This document shows positions 47,960-56,101 of a DNA stretch of 64,000 nt, in pieces. Below the pieces are notes generated by a model that did no database searches, was not told the origin of the DNA, and worked only from the letters and a program-made list of their open reading frames with translations. The position numbers and the translations under genes are program-made. The first letter of the stretch is position 1; the number at the start of each line of letters is the position of its first letter. The DNA comes from Onishia taeanensis (GTDB lineage: Bacteria > Pseudomonadota > Gammaproteobacteria > Pseudomonadales > Halomonadaceae). The stretch is from positions 186,001 through 250,000 of the forward strand of contig NZ_JABVXC010000003.1 in NCBI RefSeq assembly GCF_013349955.1. The letters run 5' to 3'.

Positions 47960-48037
47960 CCTGCGGACAAGTCACGCGTTCGCAACGCTGCATCGGCTAT
48001 GCTTGACGCTTTGGACGACATGAACGGCTCTTGATCG

Positions 48038-48730
48038 ATGCGCAGGATGCCGCCGATCGAGGGCCGCGTCTTTGTCCAACCATCAGCGAGTACCTACCGG
48101 ATGCCAGCCCCACCCGACACTCAGGCAGCGACGTCCCTGAGCCTCGAGGCCGTCGCCGTTGGCGCCCTTGAAGATGTTTCCCTTAACCTCGCCCCGGGCG
48201 AAATCACCTGTCTGTCCGGCCCCAGCGGGAGTGGCAAGAGCCGCCTGCTGCGCGCCATTGCCGACCTCGAACCTCACGAAGGCGACATCCGACTCGGCGA
48301 ACAGCCCCAGGCGACGCTGAGCGGTCACGCCTGGCGCCGGGCGGTGATGCTGGTACCGGCGGACAGCCAATGGTGGGCCGAGGATGTCGGGGCGCATTTC
48401 GATCACGACTGCCAGGCGGGTCTCGAGGCGCTGGGCCTTTGCCCGGAAACCCTAGGCTGGCAGGTGGCGCGGCTCTCGTCCGGAGAAAAGCAGCGGCTCG
48501 CCCTGCTGCGCGCCCTCTCCCGCCGGCCTCGCGCCCTCTTGCTGGATGAGCCGACCGCCAACCTGGATCACGCCACCACCCTTCGCTGCGAAACCTGGCT
48601 AGGCGAACGGGCCCGCCAATACGGCATGCCGGTGCTGTGGGTCGCCCATGACCCGGAGCAGATCAAACGGGTCGCCAAGCATCATGTCCGGATCACAGGC
48701 TCCCGCCTGGAGACAACGCCATGGACGTGA
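48038..48730 (+). CDS. fetA: ABC transporter ATPase FetA (YbbL-like)
   Basis: A 230-residue ABC ATPase with Walker A (GPSGSGKSRLLRA), signature (LSSGEKQRLALLRAL), Walker B (ALLLDEPTANLD) and switch His (WVAHDPEQ). It overlaps the next gene by 10 bases, which encodes a FetB-type membrane protein, so the pair is FetAB. In E. coli FetAB exports iron and gives hydrogen peroxide resistance (known). The first 20 residues look non-conserved, so the start may be the ATG at 48101. Confidence 0.85.
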   Translation: MRRMPPIEGRVFVQPSASTYRMPAPPDTQAATSLSLEAVAVGALEDVSLNLAPGEITCLSGPSGSGKSRLLRAIADLEPHEGDIRLGEQPQATLSGHAWRRAVMLVPADSQWWAEDVGAHFDHDCQAGLEALGLCPETLGWQVARLSSGEKQRLALLRALSRRPRALLLDEPTANLDHATTLRCETWLGERARQYGMPVLWVAHDPEQIKRVAKHHVRITGSRLETTPWT

Positions 48731-49524
48731 TCGCGCTCGACTGGTGGCAGTTGGGCCTGGCCGCCCTGATGGTAGTGGCCCTTGCGGCCTGCACCACGCT
48801 GGCCCGCCTGGGCGTCGGCCGGCCATTGCTGATCGCTGCGGTTCGCACGGCGGTGCAACTGACGCTGATCGGCCTGGTGCTGGAGGCGCTGTTCGCCTCG
48901 GCACGCTTTCAGTGGGTGGCGATGATGGCCGTGGCCATGCTGCTGATCGCCGGGCGCGAGGTAATGACGCGCCAACGACGGCGACTCACTGGCGGCTGGA
49001 GCTTCGGTATCGGCACTCTGACGATGTTCCTGTCCTCCTTCAGCGTCACGATACTGACCCTGACCGTGATCGTCGGACCGCAGCCATGGTACACGCCTCA
49101 GTACGCCATCCCGCTGCTAGGGATGCTGCTCGGCAACACCATGACCGGCGTGTCGCTGGCGATGGACAGGCTCACCGCCAACGTCTGGCAGCAGCGCAGC
49201 GTGATCGAGAACCGGCTGATGCTGGGCCAACCCTGGCAGGAAGCCATCGGTGACGTGCGCCGCGAGGCCATGCGCAGCGGCATGATCCCCACCATCAACT
49301 CCATGGCCGCCGCCGGCGTCGTCAGCCTGCCGGGCATGATGACCGGCCAGATACTCGCCGGCAGCGCCCCGGCCCTGGCGGTGAAATATCAGATCCTGGT
49401 CATGTTCATCATTACCGCAGGCACCGGCTTCGGCACCCTGGCCGCCGTTGCCGCCACCAGCCGGCGGCTGTTCGACCAGCGCGAGCGGTTGCGAGTGGAT
49501 CGACTCAGCCCCCCCAAGGGCTAG
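48721..49524 (+). CDS. fetB: FetB/YbbM family iron export permease
   Basis: A 267-residue membrane protein with about seven hydrophobic segments. The UPF0014 (YbbM) pattern is visible in VRTAVQLTLIGLVLEALF, YAIPLLGMLLGNTMTGVSLAMDRL, MIPTINSMAAAGVVSLPGMMTGQILAGSAPALAVKYQI and the final RRLFDQRERL. It is coupled to the ATPase gene by overlap. Expected role: efflux of iron under oxidative stress (family knowledge). Confidence 0.9.
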   Translation: MDVIALDWWQLGLAALMVVALAACTTLARLGVGRPLLIAAVRTAVQLTLIGLVLEALFASARFQWVAMMAVAMLLIAGREVMTRQRRRLTGGWSFGIGTLTMFLSSFSVTILTLTVIVGPQPWYTPQYAIPLLGMLLGNTMTGVSLAMDRLTANVWQQRSVIENRLMLGQPWQEAIGDVRREAMRSGMIPTINSMAAAGVVSLPGMMTGQILAGSAPALAVKYQILVMFIITAGTGFGTLAAVAATSRRLFDQRERLRVDRLSPPKG

Positions 49525-49530
49525 ATCCGC

Positions 49531-50433
49531 TCACCCCTGCGTTCCGCACAACCGTGCTTGGCGCTCGATGATCGCCTCGGCGATAAAATCCAGAAAGGCC
49601 CGAATCCTCGCCACCCGGCGCAAGTCGGGATGCGTCAACAACCACAAATCGGTACTCAATTCCGCCAATGGCTCACTGAGCCTTACCAGCCGTGAATCGG
49701 CATCGGCAAGATAGCAAGGCAGTACCGCCACCCCAGCGCCTTCGCCAACGGCGCTGAGCATGCCCAGCATGCTGTCGACTCGGTAGTGGCAAGCCGCCGC
49801 TACCGTCTGCTGCTGCATCCAGACCTCCAGGGCCTGATAACCCAATTGGGCATCGGGCCCTATCCAGTCCAAGCCATGCCAGCCCTGCTCAGCGTCATGA
49901 TTCTCGTGGTACTCCCGCGCACCGTATACGGCCTGTGCGATATCGGCGATACGCCGCCCGACCAGCATCTCCGGCGGCGTCGAGGCCGGCCTCACCGCCA
50001 CATCCGCATCCCGCCGGGTCAGGTTGTACAACTGATTGGAGATGGCGACTTCGAGCACGATATCCGGATGCATGCGCCGAAAGTCCGCAAACAGCGGCGC
50101 CAACAGACCGGCGAACAGGGTATCCGTGGTCGTCACCCGCAGCGTGCCGGACAATTTCAGATCACGCCCCGCGACTCGGCGTTCGGCGCCCAGCACCTCG
50201 CGCTCGACACGGGCGCCAGTGGCGGCCATGTCCTCGCCGGCCGGCGTCGGCGTATAGCCGCGGCGCCCCCGAACGAAGAGGCTCACGCCCAGCCGCCGCT
50301 CGATGCCGTCCAGGCGGCGAAACACCGTGGCGTGACTCAGGCTCAGCCGGCGCGCTGCGCCCGACAGGGAGCCCGCCTCACTGATCGCCAGCACGACCCG
50401 CAGGTCGTCCCACTGCATTGTCTGTTCATTCAT
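49531..50433 (-). CDS. LysR family regulator, divergent from quinone reductase gene
   Basis: A 300-residue LysR-type protein with helix-turn-helix WDDLRVVLAISEAGSLSGAARRLSLSHATVFRRLDGIERRLG and a normal effector domain (GEGAGVAVLPCYLADA near residue 230). It faces the NQO-family gene across 131 bases, the common layout for LysR control of flavin quinone reductases. Inducer likely a quinone-like or electrophilic compound (inference). Confidence 0.87.
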   Translation of the reverse strand: MNEQTMQWDDLRVVLAISEAGSLSGAARRLSLSHATVFRRLDGIERRLGVSLFVRGRRGYTPTPAGEDMAATGARVEREVLGAERRVAGRDLKLSGTLRVTTTDTLFAGLLAPLFADFRRMHPDIVLEVAISNQLYNLTRRDADVAVRPASTPPEMLVGRRIADIAQAVYGAREYHENHDAEQGWHGLDWIGPDAQLGYQALEVWMQQQTVAAACHYRVDSMLGMLSAVGEGAGVAVLPCYLADADSRLVRLSEPLAELSTDLWLLTHPDLRRVARIRAFLDFIAEAIIERQARLCGTQG

Positions 50434-50564
50434 GCAAAGTCCACTGCCGTTTTTGGGGAATATCCATTCATCAGCGCAAAGCCTAGGCTACTCCTGAGCT
50501 TCACGTCACCCCTTTCACATCAGCTACTTCATCACACCCTTCCAATCACTCCAGGAGACACGCC

Positions 50565-51314
50565 ATGCAGGTATTGATCGTCCACTGCCACCCCGAGCCC
50601 CGCTCCTTCAACGCGGCCCTCACTCAAATTGCCGTCGAGACCCTGGAGGGGCTTGGCCACCGGGTAGAAGTGTCCGACCTCTACGCGGAGGGCTTTGACC
50701 CGGTGGAAGGTCCCTGGCACTTCGACAAACGGCGCGATGACCAACGCTTCGCGCCCCTCGATGAGCAGCGCCATGCCGTCGAATCCGCGAGCTTGCCCGC
50801 CGATGTGCAGCGCGAGATCGCGCGTCTCGAACGGGCGGACCTGGTGATCTTGCAATTCCCGCTGTGGTGGCATGCGCAGCCCGCGATGCTCAAGGGCTGG
50901 TTCGATCGCGTCTTCGTTTACGGCGGCCTCTACAGCGGCCGCATGCGCTACGACCGGGGCCGCCTGCGCGGCAAGCGGGTGCTATGTTCGGTGACCACCG
51001 GCTCGCCAGCGCCCGCTTTCTCGCGGGATGGCCGCGGCGGGGATATCGCCGCCTTGATGTGGCCCCTCCACTGCTCGCTCTACTACGTTGGCCTCGAGGT
51101 GCTGCCACCTCAACTCAACTACGGCATTCAGGGCGGCGGTCTCGGCTACCAATCCGAGGCCACCTTTCGCGACCAGCTGGAAGCCGACAAGGCGCGCTGG
51201 GCGAGCCGCCTCAAGACCCTCGACGCTGATACCCCGATCGCCTTCGCGGGATGGGACGACTGGGACGAGGACGGCGTGCTCAAGCCCGAGCACCCGGCTC
51301 GGTGGCGGCCTTAG
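50565..51314 (+). CDS. NAD(P)H dehydrogenase (quinone)-type flavoprotein, NQO1 family
   Basis: A 249-residue flavodoxin-fold oxidoreductase. FMN/FAD-binding features are VHCHPEPRSFNAAL at the N-terminus and LQFPLWWHAQPAMLKGWFDRVFVYG in the middle, then the GGDI/PLHCSLYYVGLEVLP segment of the NQO1-like subgroup. Such enzymes reduce quinones by two electrons and protect from oxidative or electrophile stress. Start ATG has CAGGAGA upstream. The 3' end overlaps the convergent MocR gene by 35 bases, so the two transcripts run into each other. Confidence 0.88.
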   Translation: MQVLIVHCHPEPRSFNAALTQIAVETLEGLGHRVEVSDLYAEGFDPVEGPWHFDKRRDDQRFAPLDEQRHAVESASLPADVQREIARLERADLVILQFPLWWHAQPAMLKGWFDRVFVYGGLYSGRMRYDRGRLRGKRVLCSVTTGSPAPAFSRDGRGGDIAALMWPLHCSLYYVGLEVLPPQLNYGIQGGGLGYQSEATFRDQLEADKARWASRLKTLDADTPIAFAGWDDWDEDGVLKPEHPARWRP

Positions 51315-52851
51315 TCATGCTGCTGGCACCTCGTTCGGCTCTGAGCGCCAGCCATTCCCGACACAGCCAGCCGCCGGCCCGGTCGATCTCTTCCTCACTC
51401 GCCCCGGCGTAGCCCAGCACCAGGCCGGGCCGGCCGGGGGGCGCCAGGTAATACGTCGACAGCGGCGACAGCCCGATGCCGTGATAAAGGCCGCGGTCGA
51501 CCAACGCCGCCTCGGTGGCATGATCATCGAGCCAGGCCACCAGATGCATGCCGGCCTGCCCCTCCGACAGCTCAAGCCCCGCCCTGACCGCCGGCGCCAA
51601 GGCGTCGCGCAGCCGGGCCTGGCGGTCGCGGTAGCAGTCGCGCATGCGCCGCACATGGCGTGAGAAGTGGCCCGCGGCAATGAACTCGGCCAACGCCGAT
51701 TGCACCACATACTGGCCCTCGCGATGGAGCCGGGCATTGGCCCGCCGGCACGCATCTACGAGAGCCTCGGGCAGCACCACATAGCCAAGTCGCAGTCCCG
51801 GGTAGAGCACCTTGCTGAAGGTGCCGACATAGAGCACCCGCCCGTCGTTATCGAGCCCCTGGAGCGCGGCGATGGGACCTTGGCCATAGCGAAATTCGCT
51901 GTCGTAGTCGTCCTCGACGATCCAGGCCCCATGCTTTTCGGCGGTCTCGAGCAGGGCCAGGCGCCGCCCCAGGGTCATGGTCACCCCGCTGGGATACTGA
52001 TGCGAAGGCGTGACCTGGATCAGTCGCGGCGCGGGCAGATCCGCCGTCACCCGTAGCCCTTCGTCATCCACCGGCACTGCCTGCAGCTCGAGCCCAGCGG
52101 CCTCGAAACAGGCCTTGGCGCCGCCATAACCGGGTTCCTCGACCCAGACCCGGTCGCCAGGGTCGGTGAGCAGACGCGTAATCAGCTCGAACCCCTGCTG
52201 GGCGCCCTGGACGATAAGGATCTGCTCCGGGCGACAGCGCACCGAGCGCGATAGCCGCAGATAGTCGCATAGCGCCTCGCGCAGCGCCGGCACGCCGCCC
52301 TGCGTCTGATAACCCAGCCATTCGGTGGGCGCTCGATGCAGGTGCCGCCTCATCAGTCGCTGCCATAGCGCCTGGGGGAAGCGATCCAGTGCCGGCAATC
52401 CGGGCGTCAAGACGCCAGGCCGGACGTCCGAACAGGGGCTGTAACCAAGCAGCCGCGTACCCCGCGACGACAGCGTGACATCCCTTGTCTCAGGGGCCTC
52501 ACCAGCGGGCGCCAGTGCCTGCTCTGATGCCGCGCCTGGGGCCGACGACGCCCCGGCCAGTTGGGGCAGATCGACGACGAAGGTCCCCGCGCCGGGTCGG
52601 GTCTCCAGAAAGCCCTCGGCGACCAACTGCTCGAGAGCAGCGAGCACCGTATTGCGTCCCAGGCACAGCTCCCGAGCCAGGCGCCGGGAGGACGGCAGTC
52701 GGCTGCCCGGGGCCAGGCGTCCTGCCTGGATGCGCTCGCGAAGCCCAAGATAGAGCCGCCGGCTGAGCGGCCCCGATGAGGGCTCGGCGACTTCCATGGC
52801 AAGGGCATCGATGACCCAGTCCAGCTTGGCCTGCGACGAAAGCGGCTCCAT
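51280..52851 (-). CDS. MocR-like regulator (GntR helix-turn-helix fused to aminotransferase fold)
   Basis: A 523-residue MocR/PdxR-type regulator: N-terminal GntR winged helix (LYLGLRERIQAGRLAPGSRLPSSRRLARELCLGRNTV), an Ala/Pro/Glu-rich linker (about residues 80-120), and a type I aminotransferase domain with the PLP-binding Lys in VGTFSKVLYPGLRLGYVVLP. These proteins sense pyridoxal 5'-phosphate or amino compounds. It faces the GNAT gene at 52972 across a gap containing a 7-bp tandem repeat and an inverted repeat GGTTC...GAACC around 52869-52884 that could be its operator. The ATG at 52851 has GGGGA upstream; a TTG four codons earlier is an alternative. Confidence 0.9.
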   Translation of the reverse strand: MEPLSSQAKLDWVIDALAMEVAEPSSGPLSRRLYLGLRERIQAGRLAPGSRLPSSRRLARELCLGRNTVLAALEQLVAEGFLETRPGAGTFVVDLPQLAGASSAPGAASEQALAPAGEAPETRDVTLSSRGTRLLGYSPCSDVRPGVLTPGLPALDRFPQALWQRLMRRHLHRAPTEWLGYQTQGGVPALREALCDYLRLSRSVRCRPEQILIVQGAQQGFELITRLLTDPGDRVWVEEPGYGGAKACFEAAGLELQAVPVDDEGLRVTADLPAPRLIQVTPSHQYPSGVTMTLGRRLALLETAEKHGAWIVEDDYDSEFRYGQGPIAALQGLDNDGRVLYVGTFSKVLYPGLRLGYVVLPEALVDACRRANARLHREGQYVVQSALAEFIAAGHFSRHVRRMRDCYRDRQARLRDALAPAVRAGLELSEGQAGMHLVAWLDDHATEAALVDRGLYHGIGLSPLSTYYLAPPGRPGLVLGYAGASEEEIDRAGGWLCREWLALRAERGASSMTKAATEPGARA

Positions 52852-52920
52852 GATTTTCCCCAAAACCGGTTCTTATTCCGGAACCACTATGCCGCCAGAC
52901 TGACATTCGGTCACCCCTAA

Positions 52921-52955
<35 letters not shown>

Positions 52956-52971
52956 ACTGAGGAGAACCGCT

Positions 52972-53433
52972 ATGCCCGTGCGCCCCGCGACCCACGATGA
53001 CCTTTCTGCTCTCGGTGAGCTGCTCGACGGCTACCGCCGTTTCTACGGCCAGGCAGCGGACCTTGCCGCCGCCACCGACTTCGCGTCACGCCGCCTGGCG
53101 CTCGGCGATTCGCACCTGCTGGTGGAGGCCGGCCCCGACGGCACACTGCGGGGCTTCGTGCAGCTCTACCCGACCCTATCGACGGTGCAATTGGCCCCGC
53201 GTTGGATCCTCGGCGATCTGTTCGTGGCGCCCGAGGCGCGCCGCCAGGGCCTCGCCAAGGCCCTGATGAACGCCGCCCGCGACCTGGCCGAGTCTCACGG
53301 CATCGCCCAGCTACGACTGCAGACCCAGGTAGAGAACCACAGTGCCAAGGCGCTCTACGCATCAATGGGCTGGCACCGCGACGACGCCTTCGATCACTAC
53401 AGCCTGTCACTACCAACCGCCGGGGCTCGCTGA
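52972..53433 (+). CDS. GNAT family acetyltransferase
   Basis: A 153-residue single-domain N-acetyltransferase. The acetyl-CoA binding stretch is PEARRQGLAKALMNAARDLAESHG (motif A, about residues 85-108), followed by NHSAKALYASMGW (motif B). It starts directly after a GAGGAG site and the 7-bp repeat. With the paiB gene 370 bases further on this resembles the paiAB pair of Bacillus, in which PaiA is a spermidine/spermine acetyltransferase (known); substrate here is unproven. Complete in length. Confidence 0.88.
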   Translation: MPVRPATHDDLSALGELLDGYRRFYGQAADLAAATDFASRRLALGDSHLLVEAGPDGTLRGFVQLYPTLSTVQLAPRWILGDLFVAPEARRQGLAKALMNAARDLAESHGIAQLRLQTQVENHSAKALYASMGWHRDDAFDHYSLSLPTAGAR

Positions 53434-53772
53434 GATGGCGCTTGTATAGCACCTGAAGAGGCCATGGTGCTGATGATGGGCCACGCCTTCGCCATGGGCT
53501 ATCGGCGCTACGAATGGAAGTGCGATGCCCTAAACGCCCCGTCGCGGCGCGCCGCCGAACGGCTGGGCTTTCGTTTCGAGGGTATCTTCCGCCAGCACCG
53601 GGTGGTGCAGGGTCGCAACCGCGACACGGCCTGGTTCTCGGTGCTCGACGGTGACTGGCAAGCATTGGCGCCTGCCTTCGCACGCTGGCTCGCCGCCAAC
53701 AACTTCGACCCCCAGGGCCGCCAGCACCGTCCCCTAGGCGAGCTGACCGAGGCGGCACTAGCGGCCAGCTAA
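53434..53772 (+). pseudogene. Truncated GNAT acetyltransferase (C-terminal half only)
   Basis: The open frame encodes about 110 residues that match the C-terminal half of RimJ/RimL-type acetyltransferases: EEAMVLMMGHAFAMGYRRYEWKCDALNAPSRRAAERLGFRFEGIFRQHRVV-like sequence, then GRNRDTAWFSVLDGDW. Whole proteins have about 200-220 residues, with an N-terminal half that is absent here. The frame runs on upstream only to the stop codon of the preceding GNAT gene (same frame), with no further homology. An ATG at 53464 exists, but the fragment lacks half the fold. It is probably the remnant of a deletion that joined two GNAT genes. Confidence 0.75.
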
Positions 53773-53803
53773 CGACACGGCGCACCTCACGAGGAGACAA
53801 TCG

Positions 53804-54418
53804 ATGTACGTACCGCCCGCACTGCGAATGCCCATGCCACAGGCCCAGGCCTTGATCGAGTCGCATCCTTTTGGCGTGCTGATCGGCGACGACCTGCAGG
53901 CGACCCACCTGCCGTTGCTGCTGAACCGAGACGAAGGCGAGTTCGGCACCCTCTATGGCCACCTCGCCCGAGCCAACCCGCAGTGGCAGGCGCTGGAGGG
54001 GCGTCGAGTCTTAGCAATCTTCAGCGGCCCACATGCCTATATCTCGCCCAGCTGGTACGCCACTCGCCCAGCCGTGCCGACCTGGAACTACGCCGCCGTG
54101 CACGCCGAGGGCCCATTCGAGCGACTCGACGGCGGCGCCACCGCCGCGCTGATCGAGCGCAGCCTTGCTCACTTCGAACCCGGCCTGCTCGACGACAAGG
54201 CGATGCTGGATGACGGCTTCCGTGACCGGCTGCTGGCCGGCATCGTCGGTTTCCGGCTCCCCATCGCCTCGCTTCAGGGCAAGGAAAAGCTCGGCCAGCA
54301 GCGCAGTGCCGCCGACCAGGCAGGCGTCGCAGCCGGGCTTGGCGACAGCGCCGCTCCCGGGGCCCAGGCACTCCTGCGCCACATGCACGACCAGGCACTG
54401 GGCACGGGGAACCCCTGA
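53804..54418 (+). CDS. paiB: PaiB family FMN-binding regulator
   Basis: A 204-residue protein with the PaiB pattern: MYVPPALRMPMPQAQALIESHPFGVLIG, THLPLLLN, LYGHLARANPQWQAL, FSGPHAYISPSWYATRPAVPTWNYAAVHAEG and, near the end, LQGKEKLGQQRSAADQAGVAAGL. It belongs to the split-barrel flavin-binding fold; in Bacillus PaiB is a negative regulator of sporulation genes (known), but in gammaproteobacteria the role is unclear. It has a GAGGAGA site upstream and ends before a bidirectional terminator. Confidence 0.9.
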   Translation: MYVPPALRMPMPQAQALIESHPFGVLIGDDLQATHLPLLLNRDEGEFGTLYGHLARANPQWQALEGRRVLAIFSGPHAYISPSWYATRPAVPTWNYAAVHAEGPFERLDGGATAALIERSLAHFEPGLLDDKAMLDDGFRDRLLAGIVGFRLPIASLQGKEKLGQQRSAADQAGVAAGLGDSAAPGAQALLRHMHDQALGTGNP

Positions 54419-54447
54419 CGCTCGCCACCGACACCATGCCCCAACGC

Positions 54448-54481
54448 AAAACGCCGCCGCCCTAGGGGGCGGCGGCGTTTT
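54448..54481. terminator. Bidirectional terminator between paiB and phasin gene
   Basis: A long GC-rich palindrome AAAACGCCGCCGCCC...GGGCGGCGGCGTTTT with a short loop and T runs on both strands, between convergent genes. Confidence 0.9.
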
Positions 54482-54523
54482 GGCATTCACCAAGGCATGG
54501 CGCCTGGCGTCAGCTCATGCGGC

Positions 54524-54889
54524 TTACTTGGCGGCCGGCTTGGCCGTGGAAGCGGCCTTGACGCTTTCCTCGGTAAGCTTCTGGGCCTGCTGAACCACTT
54601 CTTGGTTCATGGCCACCACCTTCTCGGCGTCGGCCTTGGCGCGCTCGCCGATTTCCTTGGCGACTTTCTGCTGGCCTTCGACGTAGGTGCGCAGACCTTC
54701 CGGGTCCTTGACGTCCAGGGCGGCGCGCGCCTGGTTCAGGCCGAGGTCGGTGTAGGCCTTGGCGGCATCGTACTGGGCGGCCAAGAGCTTCTCGGTGTAG
54801 TCGAGGCTCATGGTCGCGTAAGCACGCGCCGGGCCGAAGAACATGGATTCGAACTGCTTGGTGAACTGGTCGAAGTTGGCGTTGCTCAT
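54524..54889 (-). CDS. phaP: Phasin family protein (polyhydroxyalkanoate granule)
   Basis: A 121-residue all-helical protein with the phasin_2 pattern: NFDQFTKQFESMFFGPARAYATMSLDYTEKLLAAQYDAAKAYTDLGLNQARAALDVKDPEGL, Lys/Ala/Glu-rich throughout, ending in AAK repeats. Phasins coat PHA granules in the cytoplasm; halomonads store PHB. The ATG at 54889 has GGAG seven bases upstream. Two palindromic sites upstream look like binding sites for a PHA regulator. PHA synthase and PhaR genes are not in this window. Confidence 0.88.
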   Translation of the reverse strand: MSNANFDQFTKQFESMFFGPARAYATMSLDYTEKLLAAQYDAAKAYTDLGLNQARAALDVKDPEGLRTYVEGQQKVAKEIGERAKADAEKVVAMNQEVVQQAQKLTEESVKAASTAKPAAK

Positions 54890-54942
54890 GTCACATCTCC
54901 AAAGTGTTGCGGATGGGAAAGGCGCTTCGCATTTCGCCCTTC

Positions 54943-54982
54943 GTTGCAATGCAACATAGCAAAACCGTTGTTGCAGTGCAAC
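54943..54982. promoter_or_regulatory. Two palindromic operator-like sites upstream of the phasin gene
   Basis: GTTGCAATGCAAC (54943-54955) and GTTGCAGTGCAAC (54970-54982) are near-perfect palindromes 27 bases apart, both followed by AT, located 54 to 93 bases upstream of the phasin ATG. TGC-rich palindromes are bound by PhaR repressors in other bacteria (family knowledge). Confidence 0.6.
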
Positions 54983-55103
54983 ATGGATTTTCCCTATCGG
55001 CGCGCCCATCACCTACCCAGTTCGCCAGCCAATCATGACACCGCGATGAAGCCCTCCAGCATCAAGCGAAGGGCAGCACCAGACTCTGACTTAGCGCCGA
55101 TAA

Positions 55104-55132
55104 CAAAACACCCCGGCAAGTAGCCAGGGCGC
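55104..55132 (-). terminator. Terminator after the small-membrane-protein operon
   Basis: On the minus strand a 10-bp stem with three G-T pairs and a TACTT loop is followed by TTTTG, just past the end of the 76-residue gene. Confidence 0.6.
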
Positions 55133-55154
55133 TTAGGAAGAGGTTCAGCAGGCT

Positions 55155-55385
55155 TTAGCCGCCCGCGAAGCGGATGATAGCAAACACCAGGGCCGCGACG
55201 GCCACGATGGTACCGACATTCCATTTGATGATGTTGGTTTCGGCCTTAGCCAGAGCTTCCTTGGTCGCCATGGTCTCTTTCACGACCGCGACTTCCTGCT
55301 CCAGGTGCCTCAAGCGCTGTTCCATATCCGGTGGCTCCCCGCCCCCATCGATGGGACGTAGATCGGCGACTTTCGATTTAGCCAT
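55155..55385 (-). CDS. Small membrane protein with coiled coil and C-terminal helix (XhlA-like)
   Basis: A 76-residue protein: polar N-terminus with IDGGGEPPDM, heptad-like coiled coil (MEQRLRHLEQEVAVVKETMATKEALAKAETNIIKW), and a C-terminal membrane helix (VGTIVAVAALVFAIIRF). The layout resembles phage haemolysin XhlA-type proteins and small chromosomal coiled-coil membrane proteins; no function can be given. Its ATG overlaps the stop of the upstream gene by eight bases, so the two are translated together. Confidence 0.65.
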   Translation of the reverse strand: MAKSKVADLRPIDGGGEPPDMEQRLRHLEQEVAVVKETMATKEALAKAETNIIKWNVGTIVAVAALVFAIIRFAGG

Positions 55386-55674
55386 TGTCGCTCTCCTCTT
55401 CCATGAAGGCCAGTACCTCAGCATCGCGAATGTAATGTATGTGCCCACAATTCGCGCAAACGCGCATGAACTCTCCATAACCTCGGCGCGAGCCATCATC
55501 CAGTAGATGCACCACCCTGATAGCAAGAGCATTTCCTTCCTGCTCTCCCTCTGGATCAAAGACAGCAATGCTGAGTTTCCCATCCTGGCAGGTCGGGCAT
55601 GCATCACCGACCCCTCGGCTATTAAGAAAGCGCTGTAGATCCTTGCCCTGCACACGCTCATTCAGGCTGATCAC
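55378..55674 (-). CDS. Small protein with two CxxC motifs (putative zinc-binding)
   Basis: A 98-residue protein starting with GTG and a good site (AAGGAG). It has CPTC (about residue 26) and CANC (about residue 74), a pair that could bind zinc, separated by a strand-rich region. No known family recognised. It is coupled with the small membrane protein gene. The two together have lower GC than neighbours by eye, and resemble accessory or phage-derived cargo, but no phage genes are nearby. Confidence 0.6.
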   Translation of the reverse strand: MISLNERVQGKDLQRFLNSRGVGDACPTCQDGKLSIAVFDPEGEQEGNALAIRVVHLLDDGSRRGYGEFMRVCANCGHIHYIRDAEVLAFMEEESDNG

Positions 55675-56101
55675 AAGCTTCTCCTTGTTCTATGGCCATC
55701 TATCGGCGGGTCCTTGTGTAAGAGACTTACACTATCCAGTAGACATCAGCTCTATCAAGCTGGCGTCGCCCACGGCAGGTTCACCTGGTCGCAAACGGGT
55801 CAGTGCGTAAACGCCTCGGCGGATAGGTGGTGCGTCACCTAGCGAACCACGCCATCGTCTATCACCCGCGAAACGTCATGACGAGTAAGACGAACAGCGG
55901 TGGTCCAGTTGCCTGGCGTCGTTCACCGTCATCGGCGCCCGCCTCCTGCCTTGAGACGAGCGTTTAAATCCCGTCTGTTCGTCGCCTTGATACGCCTCGT
56001 GCTCGGCGATACTGTCTTCGCATTGGGCGAGCCTGCCTAAAGGCCAGCGCTGCCCGCTCCACCACAATTTCAAGAACAATCTCAAGGCAGGAGCTCCCAC
56101 C
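55675..56101. promoter_or_regulatory. 427-base gene-free region upstream of livG
   Basis: No gene seen on either strand. It holds the start region of the minus-strand small-gene operon and the promoter of the livGFHM operon on the plus strand. GGAG lies nine bases before the TTG start of livG. No clear -35/-10 or operator was found. Confidence 0.35.

Noticed and set aside
55155..55674. Prophage remnant
   Set aside because: Only two small genes, no integrase, capsid, or attachment-site repeats nearby.
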